Assembly (NCBI GenBank): GCA_003990705.1
Contig: AP018319.1
Coordinates: 124,001-188,000, forward strand
From: Nostoc sp. HK-01
GTDB lineage: Bacteria > Cyanobacteriota > Cyanobacteriia > Cyanobacteriales > Nostocaceae
Direction of reading: 5' to 3'
Length of the DNA stretch: 64,000 bases
Both the position numbers and the translations under genes were made by a program. The notes under the pieces were generated by a model. That model saw only the letters and a program-made list of their open reading frames with translations, searched no databases and had not been told where the DNA came from. Every line of letters starts with the position of its first letter. The first letter of the stretch is position 1. This document shows positions 40,104 through 49,362 of this stretch, in pieces.

Positions 40104-40139
40104 CGTAAAAGCGCATACTCAAGGTGTATCTAGCCCAAA
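40104..40139 (+). promoter_or_regulatory. Leader motif shared with the CHAT-TIR gene
   Basis: CGTAAAAGCGCATACTCAAG at 40104-40123 followed by GTGTATCTAGCCCAAA closely matches CGTAAAACCACATACTCAAG at 51389-51408 plus ATGTA and, 30 bp later, TCTAGCCCAAA. Both lie just before the first gene of a block. In the second case the motif is clearly untranslated leader, so here too I reject GTG 40124 as a start and use ATG 40163. Confidence 0.5.
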
Positions 40140-40162
40140 CCCCTATTTTGACTAGCCCCGCC

Positions 40163-40774
40163 ATGCTCCAAGACTTCTCGCATCAGAATCTCAGAGGTTT
40201 TTCTTTCAAGGGACAAAACCTTGAGAGGTCAAATTTTAGCGGGGCTGATATTCGGAGTGCAGATTTTAGTGGAGCTAATTTGAAAGGGGCGAATTTTACA
40301 GGGGCAAAAGCCGGACTGAAAAGCTACGGAATATTTGTTGTCTCATTATTATTGCTGTTTGTAGCAGGACTATCAGGATTCACAGCAGGTATTGCTATTA
40401 CTTTTGCCACATATTTTTTCTTCTCTTTAAAACCACGCATATTGACTGTTTTTGTAACTTCATTCTTGTTTATTTGCTTTGTGCGTACAGTTCTAAATGT
40501 TACTTATGGGCCGATAGCTGTAAACACACAATTGGTAGCAGCCGTCGCTATTGTTTTAGCTGTGGTAGCTGTAGGCGCACCCGCAGCAGCAGTAGATGAA
40601 CCGGAAGCTAAGATTGGGGCGATAGTTGTATCTGGGGTGATGTCGATGCTTTTTGTTTTGGCAGTCGCTCTGAATTCATCTGTAACTGGTAACGAAGCAT
40701 TCTCGACAACACTAATTGGAGATGGACTACTCAGAAAATTAATTCAAGGTGGAGCATGGTTTGGAGCGTCCTAG
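40163..40774 (+). CDS. Pentapeptide-repeat membrane protein
   Basis: About 203 aa from ATG 40163. Residues about 8-48 are pentapeptide repeats of the A(D/N)LXX type (FSHQNLRGFSFKGQNLERSN, then FSGADIRSADFSGANLKGAN). Five or so hydrophobic helices follow, from about residue 55 to 185. Short pentapeptide beta-helices joined to membrane domains recur beside STAND/AAA signalling genes in cyanobacteria. It is the first gene of the island, 37 bp before the Q/N-rich gene, so probably an operon. It could be a membrane effector or anchor; this is inference. Confidence 0.75.
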   Translation: MLQDFSHQNLRGFSFKGQNLERSNFSGADIRSADFSGANLKGANFTGAKAGLKSYGIFVVSLLLLFVAGLSGFTAGIAITFATYFFFSLKPRILTVFVTSFLFICFVRTVLNVTYGPIAVNTQLVAAVAIVLAVVAVGAPAAAVDEPEAKIGAIVVSGVMSMLFVLAVALNSSVTGNEAFSTTLIGDGLLRKLIQGGAWFGAS

Positions 40775-40811
40775 TTTTTATTCCAGTACACAAATACAAG
40801 AGGTAGGTACA

Positions 40812-41297
40812 ATGAATCCAAATCAAGGGGGAATTAATCAAAGTGCAAATAACAGCCAATTTGGTCAAGGACAACAAGCTGCACTAGGAAGTGACCATCA
40901 GATGTCGATGAATAATAATGAAAATTATAAATCTAAATATGAGTTCACTAATGCTGATGTAGGTAACGTTGTTGATACGGCTCAATCTGGTAGCCAACAG
41001 ATAGGTAAGCAATATAATTATGCACCAGAACAAAAACAGAACCTTGCAGAAGCCGCATCTGAAATTCAGCAATTACTAGAGCAATTGAGCCAGTCTTATC
41101 CTACTAACACAATGGCAGGGAAAATGGCACTGGCAGCAGAAGCCACGCAACGCATTGAAAATAACTCAACCTTAATGCACAAAACAATCAGCGCGTTGAG
41201 GGCTGGTGGTACGGCGGCACTAGAACAAGTCCTGAGTCATCCCGCAGCCAGTTTTGTCATTGCTGCTTTAGATGATTGGAGCAAAAACAATCCATAA
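40812..41297 (+). CDS. Q/N-rich protein with a helical adaptor-type C-terminus
   Basis: 161 aa from ATG 40812, with AGAGGTAGG just upstream. Residues 8-26 (INQSANNSQFGQGQQAALG with one residue tolerance) form a Q/N/G-rich motif repeated in the next gene's residues 19-37, 12 of 19 positions identical. Residues 75-161 are helical (AEAASEIQQLLEQLSQSYP, then AALEQVLSHPAASFVIAAL), a domain I have seen beside pentapeptide and NACHT/AAA conflict proteins in cyanobacteria. The shared short motif plus a helical partner domain is the layout of adaptor-effector pairs that join by prion-like or RHIM-like motifs. That reading is inference. Confidence 0.6.
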   Translation: MNPNQGGINQSANNSQFGQGQQAALGSDHQMSMNNNENYKSKYEFTNADVGNVVDTAQSGSQQIGKQYNYAPEQKQNLAEAASEIQQLLEQLSQSYPTNTMAGKMALAAEATQRIENNSTLMHKTISALRAGGTAALEQVLSHPAASFVIAALDDWSKNNP

Positions 41298-41385
41298 ATT
41301 ATTAATTAGGCAGCACTAGACCAATTTCAAATAACCGTAGTTTGGGTTGGTATGAAAAATATTTTATTACTATCAAATATTTACT

Positions 41386-41758
41386 ATGAATCAGCCAAAG
41401 TCCCCTGACGATAACCCAGCATCTTCACTTGACTCAGAGATAACACAGCAGGCTAATAATTCAACATTCGGTGGTGGACAGCAGGGGACTATAGGTGAAA
41501 GTAATATCCAAAATCAGGGCAATAATAACTTGCTAGGTAATACCTGGAATATTTTCTTGGGTCAGCAAACAACCCCAGTAGGCAACCCTGCTAGACCAAA
41601 GAACGAAAATTACAATATTGGTGTTGGGCAGCAGACGGTAGCATCAGTTAATCAGAATACCCCGCAGCAAAAAATCCTGATTTTAGCAGCAATCCCTCAT
41701 GGTTTGCGTTTGGATCGAGAAATCAGGGAAATTGAAGAAGCCATACGACGAGCCATAA
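41386..41758 (+). pseudogene. 5' fragment of a CHAT-AAA protein interrupted by an IS
   Basis: The start ATG 41386 begins a Q/N/G-rich N-terminus of about 90 residues (QQANNSTFGGGQQGTIG, later NYNIGVGQQTVAS). The first strand and helix of a CHAT-type domain follow (KILILAAIPHGLRLDREIRE, then IEEAIRRAI), matching the start of the gene at 51459. At 41759 the ISAzo13-like element begins. The frame resumes at 43085. A 125-aa product ending at 41763 could be made, consisting mainly of the sticky N-terminus. Confidence 0.8.
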
Positions 41759-43081
41759 GGTGATTTTTGAAAAAGAAAATACCAGTTAAAGTGGTTGAAT
41801 CAAGATATCCCATTTGGGCAGAAGTGGATTTCTCTGTAATCTAGACTCGACTTGCTTCATGTCTTCCTTAGTTAGGGAAATCCCTTTTTGGTAAACAATG
41901 TTGCTTAAAGTCAAAATTGGATGTAATCCTTTCCAAGTCATGCTAGAAGCCCATGAAAGCATAACTTCAACATCAACAAGTTTGGTTCCATTCCAATGCT
42001 GTTCAAGAATGCCCCAACAGCGCTCTATGGGATTATATTTACTATGGTAGGGAGGATAGTAAAGTAATTGAATCGGTCTGTGGATGTGATCGACAAATTC
42101 AACCATCCTTTTCAAGAATTGAGTTCGTATTCCGCTACTTTCAGAACCGTTATCAATTTTAATTTGTATTAGTTCGGTATCTTGTCTTTCTTCTGGCGTA
42201 ATTGTTTTCCACCAATGAATCAGGTTATCAACAATGAAATCGCTAGTTTTATAGGAACTACCAAAGATAATATGTAATTGCCCATTGTCTTCGTCTACAA
42301 TCCCACAGGGAATGTATTTTTCCTTGCATCCCATATCGTGGTCACTAGCTTTATTATCTCCTCTGGTTTTTCCTCCACGTGAATAATCGCCAATATTTAC
42401 GGTGGCTTTACAGTCCATGCTTAGTCGCTTAACTGATTCGCTTGTTGCAAGATATGAGAAGTCTTTGATGTTGTTAAAGATGTCATCTGTTTGTGGGATT
42501 TTTTTTGAGGCTTGGCTTTTACAACTAGACGAAGACGATAGCCCATTCGGTTCAATACTTGTGCCATTGTACTAGCTCCTGGCAATTGCTCTGGGCTAAA
42601 TCCAAGCTCTTTTAGTTCTTTCAACGCCGACGCTGCTGTTAGTCTGGTATAGGCTAATGACGTTTTAAATGTTGGGTCTTGTTGAGCATGAGATTCTGCA
42701 AGCCGTTGCAGTGACAATGCCGCTTCCGGTTGTTTCTCCTCCCAAAGCTTTGCTCCGCTAAAGGTTGACTGTAATCCTACACAGGTTATTCCTGTTCGTT
42801 TTTCTGCCAATCCTACCTCTATATTGTTTCTACCCCAACCAAATACCGTTTCTGCCAGCCTTGCGCTTCCCTGGCAATACTTCAATGCCATCTGTGCCTG
42901 AAAACTCCGACGTTCCACTCCATTCATTTTCGATGCTGCCAACCGCAAGTCTTCTATTTGCGATGCTGTTAATGATTTGGCTGCGCTTGCTGTGGCTAAC
43001 CTATCCAAATGCTTGCTCCTGTTTGTTTTGCATCAAGGCTACATTCTACCTCTATTGGTAAATTCTTTCCTAGAAATCACC
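41759..43081 (-). mobile_element. ISAzo13-like insertion sequence, 1323 bp
   Basis: Ends are GGTGATTT (41759-41766) and AAATCACC (43074-43081), with TAA duplicated at 41756-41758 and 43082-43084. Removing the element plus one TAA joins ...RRAI and RRDLFEIR in one frame, which fixes the boundaries. It carries one frameshifted transposase on the minus strand. The 3-bp duplication fits my recollection of the ISAzo13 family. Confidence 0.85.
41786..43008 (-). CDS. ISAzo13-family transposase, joined by a -1 frameshift at A8
   Basis: The upstream frame (43008-42421) is a helix-turn-helix-rich N-terminus (DRLATASAAKSLTASQIEDL, then GASTMAQVLNRMGYRLR). The downstream frame (42418-41786) holds the DDE domain: D in NIGDYSRGGKTR, D in IQIKIDNGSESSG, and YYPPYHSKYNPIERCWGILE with the final E. 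On the minus strand the run of eight A at about 42507-42500 followed by TCC allows a -1 shift (A-AAA-AAA), giving KPQKKIPQTDDIFNNIKDFS and a continuous protein of about 408 residues. Programmed slippage is likely; a simple inactivating deletion is the alternative. Confidence 0.8.
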
Positions 43082-43084
43082 TAA

Positions 43085-44658
43085 GACGGGATTTGTTTGA
43101 GATTCGGATTAGAACTGCGGTACGTCCTCAAGATATTCGCAGAGCGATCGCAGAAGAACGCCCTTGTATTGTTCATTTCTGCGGACATGGCTTAGAAGAT
43201 GGCAGTTTGTTGCTAGAAGATGATGGCGGGAACAACAAACCTGTTTCGGCAGAAGGGTTGGCATCGCTGTTTAAGCTACACGCCGATTATGTTAACTGTG
43301 TCTTACTCAATGCCTGCTACTCAGCTAAACCCGCTCATGCAATTAACCAACATATTAATTATGCAATCGGCATGAACCAGCCCATTGGTGACAAAGCCGC
43401 AATTGCGTTTACTCAAGGATTTTATGATGGTTTGGGTTACGAAAATTCCGAAACTCAAGATGTATTCCAAAGAGCTTTTGACGAAGCTTTAGTTGCCATT
43501 CAAATGGAAGACGCTTCCCAGGAACAAATACCAGTTTTAAAAGACAAACTTTCTTATACTGAGAATTTCATACTGGAAACAAACACAAATATATATATTG
43601 AGCAAGAGACTAGCGAAAATATCCGATTTACCACTAATTCAGTTATACAATTAGAGTTCCCTAATGGCTCTGTGCCACTAAACTCACCTTTTTATATAGA
43701 ACCAGATGACATTAAATCTATTTATGAAACATTGCTGACTCCTGGTTCCTTAATTCGGATTAAAGCACCTAAATTTATGGGGAAAACCTCTTTAATAATT
43801 AGACTATTAGCTCATGCAGAAAAACAGCAAATTCAGTCAGTTTATTTAGATTTAGGTGGTATAGATAAAGCAATTATAACAAATCTTGATAAGTTATTAC
43901 GTTGGTTATGTGGAAGAATTAGTGATGAACTAGAAGTTGAAAATAAAGTATCATCAGCATGGAATACGGATATTTTAGGTAGTAATGATAATTGTACAGA
44001 TTATTTTAGAAAGTATATTTTAGTTAAAATTAATTCTCCTTTAGTTTTATGTTTAGATGAGGTAGATCGATTATTTCCTCATAGTGAAGTGGCAGAGGAT
44101 TTTTTTGGAATGCTGCGTTCTTGGCATGAGAAAGGAAGAATTTCTGATGTTTGGAAACAACTGCATTTAGTACTAGCGCATTCCACAGAGCCTTACATCC
44201 GTTTGGATATTCATCAATCCCCCTTTAATGCAGGAAGACCTGTAGAATTGGAAGAATTTAATCAACTGAAAAGCCAAGAATTAGTCACAAAACATGGAAT
44301 ACAAGATGGAGATGCTGTTTTAGAACAATTAAGGAGAATGGTGGGAGGACACCCCTACCTATTACGCTTGGCGTTGTACGAGATTGCAAGAGGAAAAGTT
44401 TCTCTGAAGAATTTATTACAATCGGCAACAACAGAAGCAGGGATTTATAGTCATCACTTACGTTCTTTATTAGGAGTTTTGCAAAAAGCACCAGAATTAC
44501 AAACGTGTTTCGACCGAGTAGTTAACTCAAATATAGGAGTAGAATTAGATTCAATCCAAATTTATAAATTGCATAGTTTGGGGCTAGTGCAAAAACAGGA
44601 TAATCATGTTATACCCCGTTGCCAACTTTACCGTGAGTATTTCCGCCGCGTCCTATAA
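43085..44658 (+). pseudogene. 3' fragment of the CHAT-AAA protein
   Basis: 523 codons in frame with 41386-41758; the intact protein would be 648 aa. The CHAT-type catalytic pair is visible: His in CIVHFCGHGLEDG and Cys in CVLLNACYSAK. After a linker, an AAA-like ATPase begins at NSPFYIEPDDIKS, with Walker A APKFMGKTSLI, Walker B VLCLDEVDRLF, and the sensor/winged-helix end MVGGHPYLLRLALYEI. It is homologous to 51459-53639 but has no TIR domain. A frame with an IS-encoded leader (from 43009) could still give a protein containing the CHAT and ATPase parts. The next gene starts 13 bp later with its Shine-Dalgarno overlapping this stop. Confidence 0.82.
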
Positions 44659-44671
44659 GGAGTTTTGAAAA

Positions 44672-47605
44672 TTGCTGGCCAGTAGTTCTAACTTCTATCA
44701 AGTTGGTGCAAGTCTCCCAATTGATGCTCCTAGTTATGTACAACGACAAGCAGACGAGGAGTTTTATCAGAAACTAAGGTCAGGAAAATTTTGCTATGTA
44801 CTGAACTCTCGGCAGATGGGCAAGTCCAGCTTGCGAGTACAAACTATGCAAAGGTTACAAAATGAAGGGACAGTCTGTGCGGCGATTGACTTGACAGGAA
44901 TTGGTAAACATAAGATAACACAATCACAGTGGTATGGGGGAATTGTTTACGCTTTAGTAGAAAGCTGCCAACTAGAAGATAGATTTGATTTTGATTGGCG
45001 AACATGGTGGCAGAAAAATCAAGTAATCCTAGATCCAGTTACGTGTTTGAGATTGTTTATAGAACACGTATTACTGGAAAAAATTCAGCAACCAATAGTC
45101 ATTTTTGTAGATGAAATTGATAGAGTACTGAGCCAGGATTTCTCTTTAGATGATTTTTTTGCTCTGATTCGTTTTTTTCAAAATCAACGAGTTGATGATC
45201 CTAAATTTGAGAGGCTGACATTTGCATTATTAGGTGTAGCAACTCCTAGTGATTTGATTACTGATAAAACCCAAACCCCTTTTAATATTGGCGAAGGAAT
45301 TGAACTGCATGGATTTCAGATTTCGGAAGTCCAACCGCTAATTAACGGATTGCAGGGCAAAGTATCAAATCCTCAAGAACTGATGGAGTCGATATTATAT
45401 TGGACAAGCGGACAACCGTTTCTTACTCAAAAGTTGTGTAAGTTTATGGTAGAGGAGTCAGAAAAAGATAAACCTCGTTCAGTCGCGGAAGTAGTAAGGG
45501 CAAGAATTATTGAAAACTGGGAATCTCAAGACGATCCAGAGCATTTAAGAACAATACGAGATCGCATACTTTTAAATGAAGAGAGAGCTAGTTATTTATT
45601 AGAACTCTATCAACAAATTCGACAGTTAGGAGAAATAGATAGTAACAATAGTTTAGAAGTCAGTCAATTACAATTATCGGGGTTAATTGTTAAAAGACAA
45701 AGAAAATTAAAAATTTATAATCCTATTTATCAAGAAGTTTTTGATTATAAGTGGATTAAAAGCCAATTAAAAAATCTGCGACCCTATTCAGAAAATTTTC
45801 GTTTCTGGGTCGCTTCTAGAGGAACTGATGAATCACGGTTGCTGACAGGCAATGCGTTACGAGAAGCAGAAGAATGGGCAAGAAATAAGAATTTAAGTTA
45901 TCAAGATAAACAGTTTTTAGCCGCTAGTAAAGAAAAGGAAATTCAAGAAGAGATTGCTGCCAAGCAACAAGAAGCAGCTTTAGAAAGAGAGAGGAAAGAT
46001 AGGGAAGCAGCAGAGAAGAGGAGTTTGGTACTAGGTGAAGCAAATTTAGTATTGATTGAAGCAAATCGGAAATCTCGGCAGCGAATTAGTATAGGAATTG
46101 TTATTTTGGTTGTTACAGTTCTGGCAGCAGCAACTGTAGGTGGAATAGCGAAAAAACAGGTTGATGAAGCTAATAAACAAGTTGAAACTGCTGATGCTCA
46201 GGTTAATGCAGCTAATAAACGAGTTGAAACTGCTAACTCTCAAGTTGCTAAGGCTAATAAACGAGTTGAAACTGCTAATTCTCAGGTTGATAATGCGAAT
46301 AAAAGTTTAAAACAAGCCCAGATAAAAATTAGAGAAGCACGAACAAAAGAACAAGAAGCAAATAATAATGCTGCACAAGCAATAAAGCAAGAACAACAAG
46401 CAAGACAAGAAGTAGAAGACGCTAAGAAAAATGTTAAAGAGGCTGAGAGTAGAGAAAAAGAAATTTTAGCAAAACTTACAGATAAAGAAAACGAACTTAA
46501 ACATACAGAAAACGAACTTCAACAAACAAGAGCCAAAAATGAAGATACTAAAGCAGAAATTAAAAACGTTCGCCAACTAGTAGCCTTAGCTGGACAATTG
46601 CGAAACCAAAGTTCATCAGATTCAGATGAAGCTTTAAGATTAGCAGCATTATCATTTAATATTGATAACCACGAACTCAAGCAATCACTATTACTTGCTG
46701 CTCAATCACAAGTCCATCAACAATTAAAAGAATGGAAGAAGGCAGAAACAAAAATAAAAGAAAGCAATCAATATATATCTAAAGCAAATAATAGTGAATT
46801 AACCTCTAAAAAAGGTTTACAAGTTCAAGTTTTATTCTACAAAACTCAAGGTGATTTACTAGCCCAGAATGAAAAAACTCAGGAAGCTATAGAATCTTAC
46901 AGCAAAGCATTTAATATCTTAAAAAATCATCCCAATGACACTGATTTTAACCAAGACAATCAGTTACTCACAGGAGAGAATGTTGAATCAGTTTACCAGA
47001 GTTTAAGGGAGCTAGACCCTCAAGATAAAAAATTCGAGTTAGCAATAACAAAACGTTTATATACTCAACTCGATTACTTTCTAAAGGCTCAAAACTGGGA
47101 AGCTGCTGATAAAAAGACATACAAACTCATGCTCAACATTGCGAAAATAGAAGCACAAGGATATTTAGATTACCAAGACATCAATAGTTTCTCATGCCTA
47201 GACCTACAAAGAATAGACCAGCTTTGGGTTAGCAATTCAAACACGCTTTTTGGCTTTAATGTGCAGAAACAGATATGGATTAACACGGGGAATAAGCTGG
47301 GGATCAAACCGGAAGACTTGGCTAACAAGAACTTTGAAAATTATTTACGGTTTTCCAAGGCAGTAAGATGGTATAACGACCGAGGGCAAGAAGGAAACTC
47401 AATAGGTCGTTTTGTGAGTTATGGTAGCTTAATAAAGCGTATAAAAAATAACCCAACTTACAGGGGAAGTCTACCCAGGTACTTTATATTTAATGTAACG
47501 AACACGGGGTCGAACACGGATAACACGGATGAGATACGTTGGGCAGGCAATCGTGATGAAGCTTATCAGGTCTTCTTCTCTCGCGTTGCGACTTGTAAAC
47601 TTTAA
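44672..47605 (+). CDS. AAA-like ATPase - TM - coiled coil - GUN4 protein
   Basis: 977 aa with a TTG start, supported by AAGGAG at 44657-44662 that overlaps the stop of the CHAT-AAA gene. Residues 15-370 are an AAA-like domain of the AAA_35 type: Walker A LNSRQMGKSSL with K51, Walker B VIFVDEIDRVL, and TSGQPFLTQKLC. One transmembrane helix lies at about 473-493. Repeated KRVETANSQV-type heptads then make a long coiled coil to about 625. Helical TPR-like repeats follow, and a GUN4 domain sits at about 793-935 (FLKAQNWEAADKKTYKLML, LQRIDQLWV, FGFNVQKQIW). GUN4 binds tetrapyrroles in chlorophyll synthesis; here it may sense such ligands. The partner CHAT gene is translationally coupled. Confidence 0.85.
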   Translation: MLASSSNFYQVGASLPIDAPSYVQRQADEEFYQKLRSGKFCYVLNSRQMGKSSLRVQTMQRLQNEGTVCAAIDLTGIGKHKITQSQWYGGIVYALVESCQLEDRFDFDWRTWWQKNQVILDPVTCLRLFIEHVLLEKIQQPIVIFVDEIDRVLSQDFSLDDFFALIRFFQNQRVDDPKFERLTFALLGVATPSDLITDKTQTPFNIGEGIELHGFQISEVQPLINGLQGKVSNPQELMESILYWTSGQPFLTQKLCKFMVEESEKDKPRSVAEVVRARIIENWESQDDPEHLRTIRDRILLNEERASYLLELYQQIRQLGEIDSNNSLEVSQLQLSGLIVKRQRKLKIYNPIYQEVFDYKWIKSQLKNLRPYSENFRFWVASRGTDESRLLTGNALREAEEWARNKNLSYQDKQFLAASKEKEIQEEIAAKQQEAALERERKDREAAEKRSLVLGEANLVLIEANRKSRQRISIGIVILVVTVLAAATVGGIAKKQVDEANKQVETADAQVNAANKRVETANSQVAKANKRVETANSQVDNANKSLKQAQIKIREARTKEQEANNNAAQAIKQEQQARQEVEDAKKNVKEAESREKEILAKLTDKENELKHTENELQQTRAKNEDTKAEIKNVRQLVALAGQLRNQSSSDSDEALRLAALSFNIDNHELKQSLLLAAQSQVHQQLKEWKKAETKIKESNQYISKANNSELTSKKGLQVQVLFYKTQGDLLAQNEKTQEAIESYSKAFNILKNHPNDTDFNQDNQLLTGENVESVYQSLRELDPQDKKFELAITKRLYTQLDYFLKAQNWEAADKKTYKLMLNIAKIEAQGYLDYQDINSFSCLDLQRIDQLWVSNSNTLFGFNVQKQIWINTGNKLGIKPEDLANKNFENYLRFSKAVRWYNDRGQEGNSIGRFVSYGSLIKRIKNNPTYRGSLPRYFIFNVTNTGSNTDNTDEIRWAGNRDEAYQVFFSRVATCKL

Positions 47606-47859
47606 CATCTAAGGCTTTCAGAAGTTTGTAAACATTTATTTATGCCTCATTTCCCACGCAATAATCAACATTTCAGGAATCCGATACCTGGCACTGGGGC
47701 TTGATAACAATTCGCCTGAATAAATTTTGTTACTACCTCATGCACATCTGTAGATTCCGTCACCCTTTGCTTGTTTCAAGGAAGGCTCATTTGCCCTGGT
47801 GATAACTTTTTCGCCTTCGCACCCTTCATTGGCAGTACAAAGTCAGCCTTGCCCATTGC

Positions 47860-48075
47860 TCACACCTGCCCTTCCCACGATTCCAGTTGAGCCTTCCGCG
47901 TCCTCCAATCCGGTATGATACATGAAAGGGTTTCCCAAAAATGATCACCATGATTGCGGTGCAGCAAGTGGGCAAGCTCATGAGCTAACACATATTCTAG
48001 GGCTGACAATGGCGCATCAGCTAACTGCCAATTAATGCAAACTACTTCATCTTTAGTGCAAGTTTTCCAATTCAC
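47860..48075 (-). pseudogene. C-terminal fragment of an M48/YgjP-like metallopeptidase
   Basis: About 71 codons from GTG 48075. The zinc motif is intact: ALEYVLAHELAHLLHRNHGD with HELAH, and the downstream H in GDHFW. The family is normally about 230 aa, so roughly two thirds at the N-terminus are missing. These YgjP-like peptidases often accompany type I restriction genes, and a broken methylase and a broken restriction subunit lie nearby. The 250 bp downstream (47606-47859) hold no recognisable gene. Confidence 0.7.
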
Positions 48076-48112
48076 TCTTCTTGAGATAGTATGGCTAGTG
48101 GTATTTGAACTC

Positions 48113-49198
48113 CTAGCTTACAGGCGTATAATTTAGTGTAGTAATCGTATGAGTGTTCAATTTTCGCGCTAGAGCAGATAGATTTAATTTATTCAAAATA
48201 CTAGATTTAATTGGGCGTTTCTCATCCCAAAAAATCAGTGAATGGTAGAAGTCAGAAGCTAAGGTAGAAGTTAAAAGAATCAAAACTTGGTAAGCTAATT
48301 GCTCATTTTCAAAAGCAAGAAAATAAACAGTATCATCAAAAACAGTAGGTCTACCATCAATCATTCCAATGAGTTGGAAATTAAGTTTTTTATATAATCC
48401 ACAAATCGCTATTTTCCAAGGTGAAAAGGTATAGTTTCCTACACCAAATATAGAAAAACGGGGGCTATTATTATATATTTTACTTTTTCTATAATCTAAG
48501 TGATTGGAATGAGACTCTAAATACTTCCAGGTTTTAGGCGCTACATTTTTAATGGATTCAGTTGACTCACCTATAAAGCGTTGAGTAACTAAAACATATC
48601 TGTTAGTAGCTTGTGTTCGACCTTGAGCCACATCAGACCCTTTGAGTAAAGGGAAAATAAATGTTTCTTCAATATCAACAATTTCTCCTAATCCATTTAT
48701 ATAATTATCATTAATTTTATATAATTCCATTATATCTGAGCAATCATGCTTAATACCAGACCGCCATTTTTCTTCTGATTTTGTAGCGTATAAGTATTTT
48801 AGTTTATCAAAAATAAACACGTCTTTAACTAAAATTTTATCTTTATAGCCTATGCGATAGCAACTTTTATCTTCTAAGTTATTAAAAACATCACAGAAAT
48901 AATTATGTGAAATAGAATCAAATTTACATAGCAACAAACAAGCATCAACGTTTGCTCCAAAATACTTTTTTGCATCTATTTTATATGTAGCGAAGTATTT
49001 TAGAGATATTTTCTGAGAATGGATATAGTTTAATAATTTTCTTGACACAGATGTTTTGCACAACATAGCAAGATAGGCATGACGCTTTTGTAGGTATTGA
49101 ACTATACGGATCAACATCCACTCAGAAATATCAAAATTGCTCTTGCCAGTAATTGCATCTAATCCATTAAATTTTTGGAAATTACTTTTCAACGGTAA
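48113..49198 (-). pseudogene. C-terminal fragment of an N6-adenine DNA methylase
   Basis: Homology begins near NFQKFNGLDAITGKSNFDIS, a conserved post-catalytic segment of Eco57I-like or type I methylases. It continues with EWMLIRIVQYLQKRHAYLAM and LCKTSVSRKLL, and ends with a target-recognition-like region (FSPWKIAICGLYKKLNF, GMIDGRPTVFDDTVYFLAFE). The SAM-binding and NPPY parts are absent. The frame stays open on the minus strand to 49381, but the upstream part (49199-49381) is antisense to the caspase gene start and its neighbour and is probably not homologous. The break at about 49200 is a recombination junction. Confidence 0.65.
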
Positions 49199-49199
49199 A

Positions 49200-49355
49200 T
49201 TATTACCATTGATCGATCCTTGCTGTGAGTTAGTTATAGATGAAATTGAACTGTCAGTAGAAATCAACGGTGAAGGACAGATCAGTTTGTTTGGAATTGG
49301 CGGGGGCAAAGCTGGTGGCAAAGGTGCAATGACCTTCAAGTTCAAACGGAAGTAA
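49200..49355 (+). pseudogene. C-terminal remnant of a small caspase-partner gene
   Basis: In frame before the caspase gene: CCELVIDEIELSVEINGEG, then ISLFGIGGGKAGGKGA and the end MTFKFKRK, stop 7 bp before the caspase ATG. The alternating beta pattern ending in a basic tail resembles the small co-occurring proteins encoded ahead of caspase- or trypsin-like peptidases in bacterial conflict systems. The 5' part is gone, replaced by the methylase fragment on the opposite strand. The identification is from memory and weak. Confidence 0.4.
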
Positions 49356-49362
49356 TACAGAG

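Noticed and set aside
43009-43084. N-terminus of the 3' CHAT-AAA frame beginning MLAPVCFASRL
   Set aside because: Entirely encoded by the ISAzo13-like element end; homology to CHAT starts after 43085.
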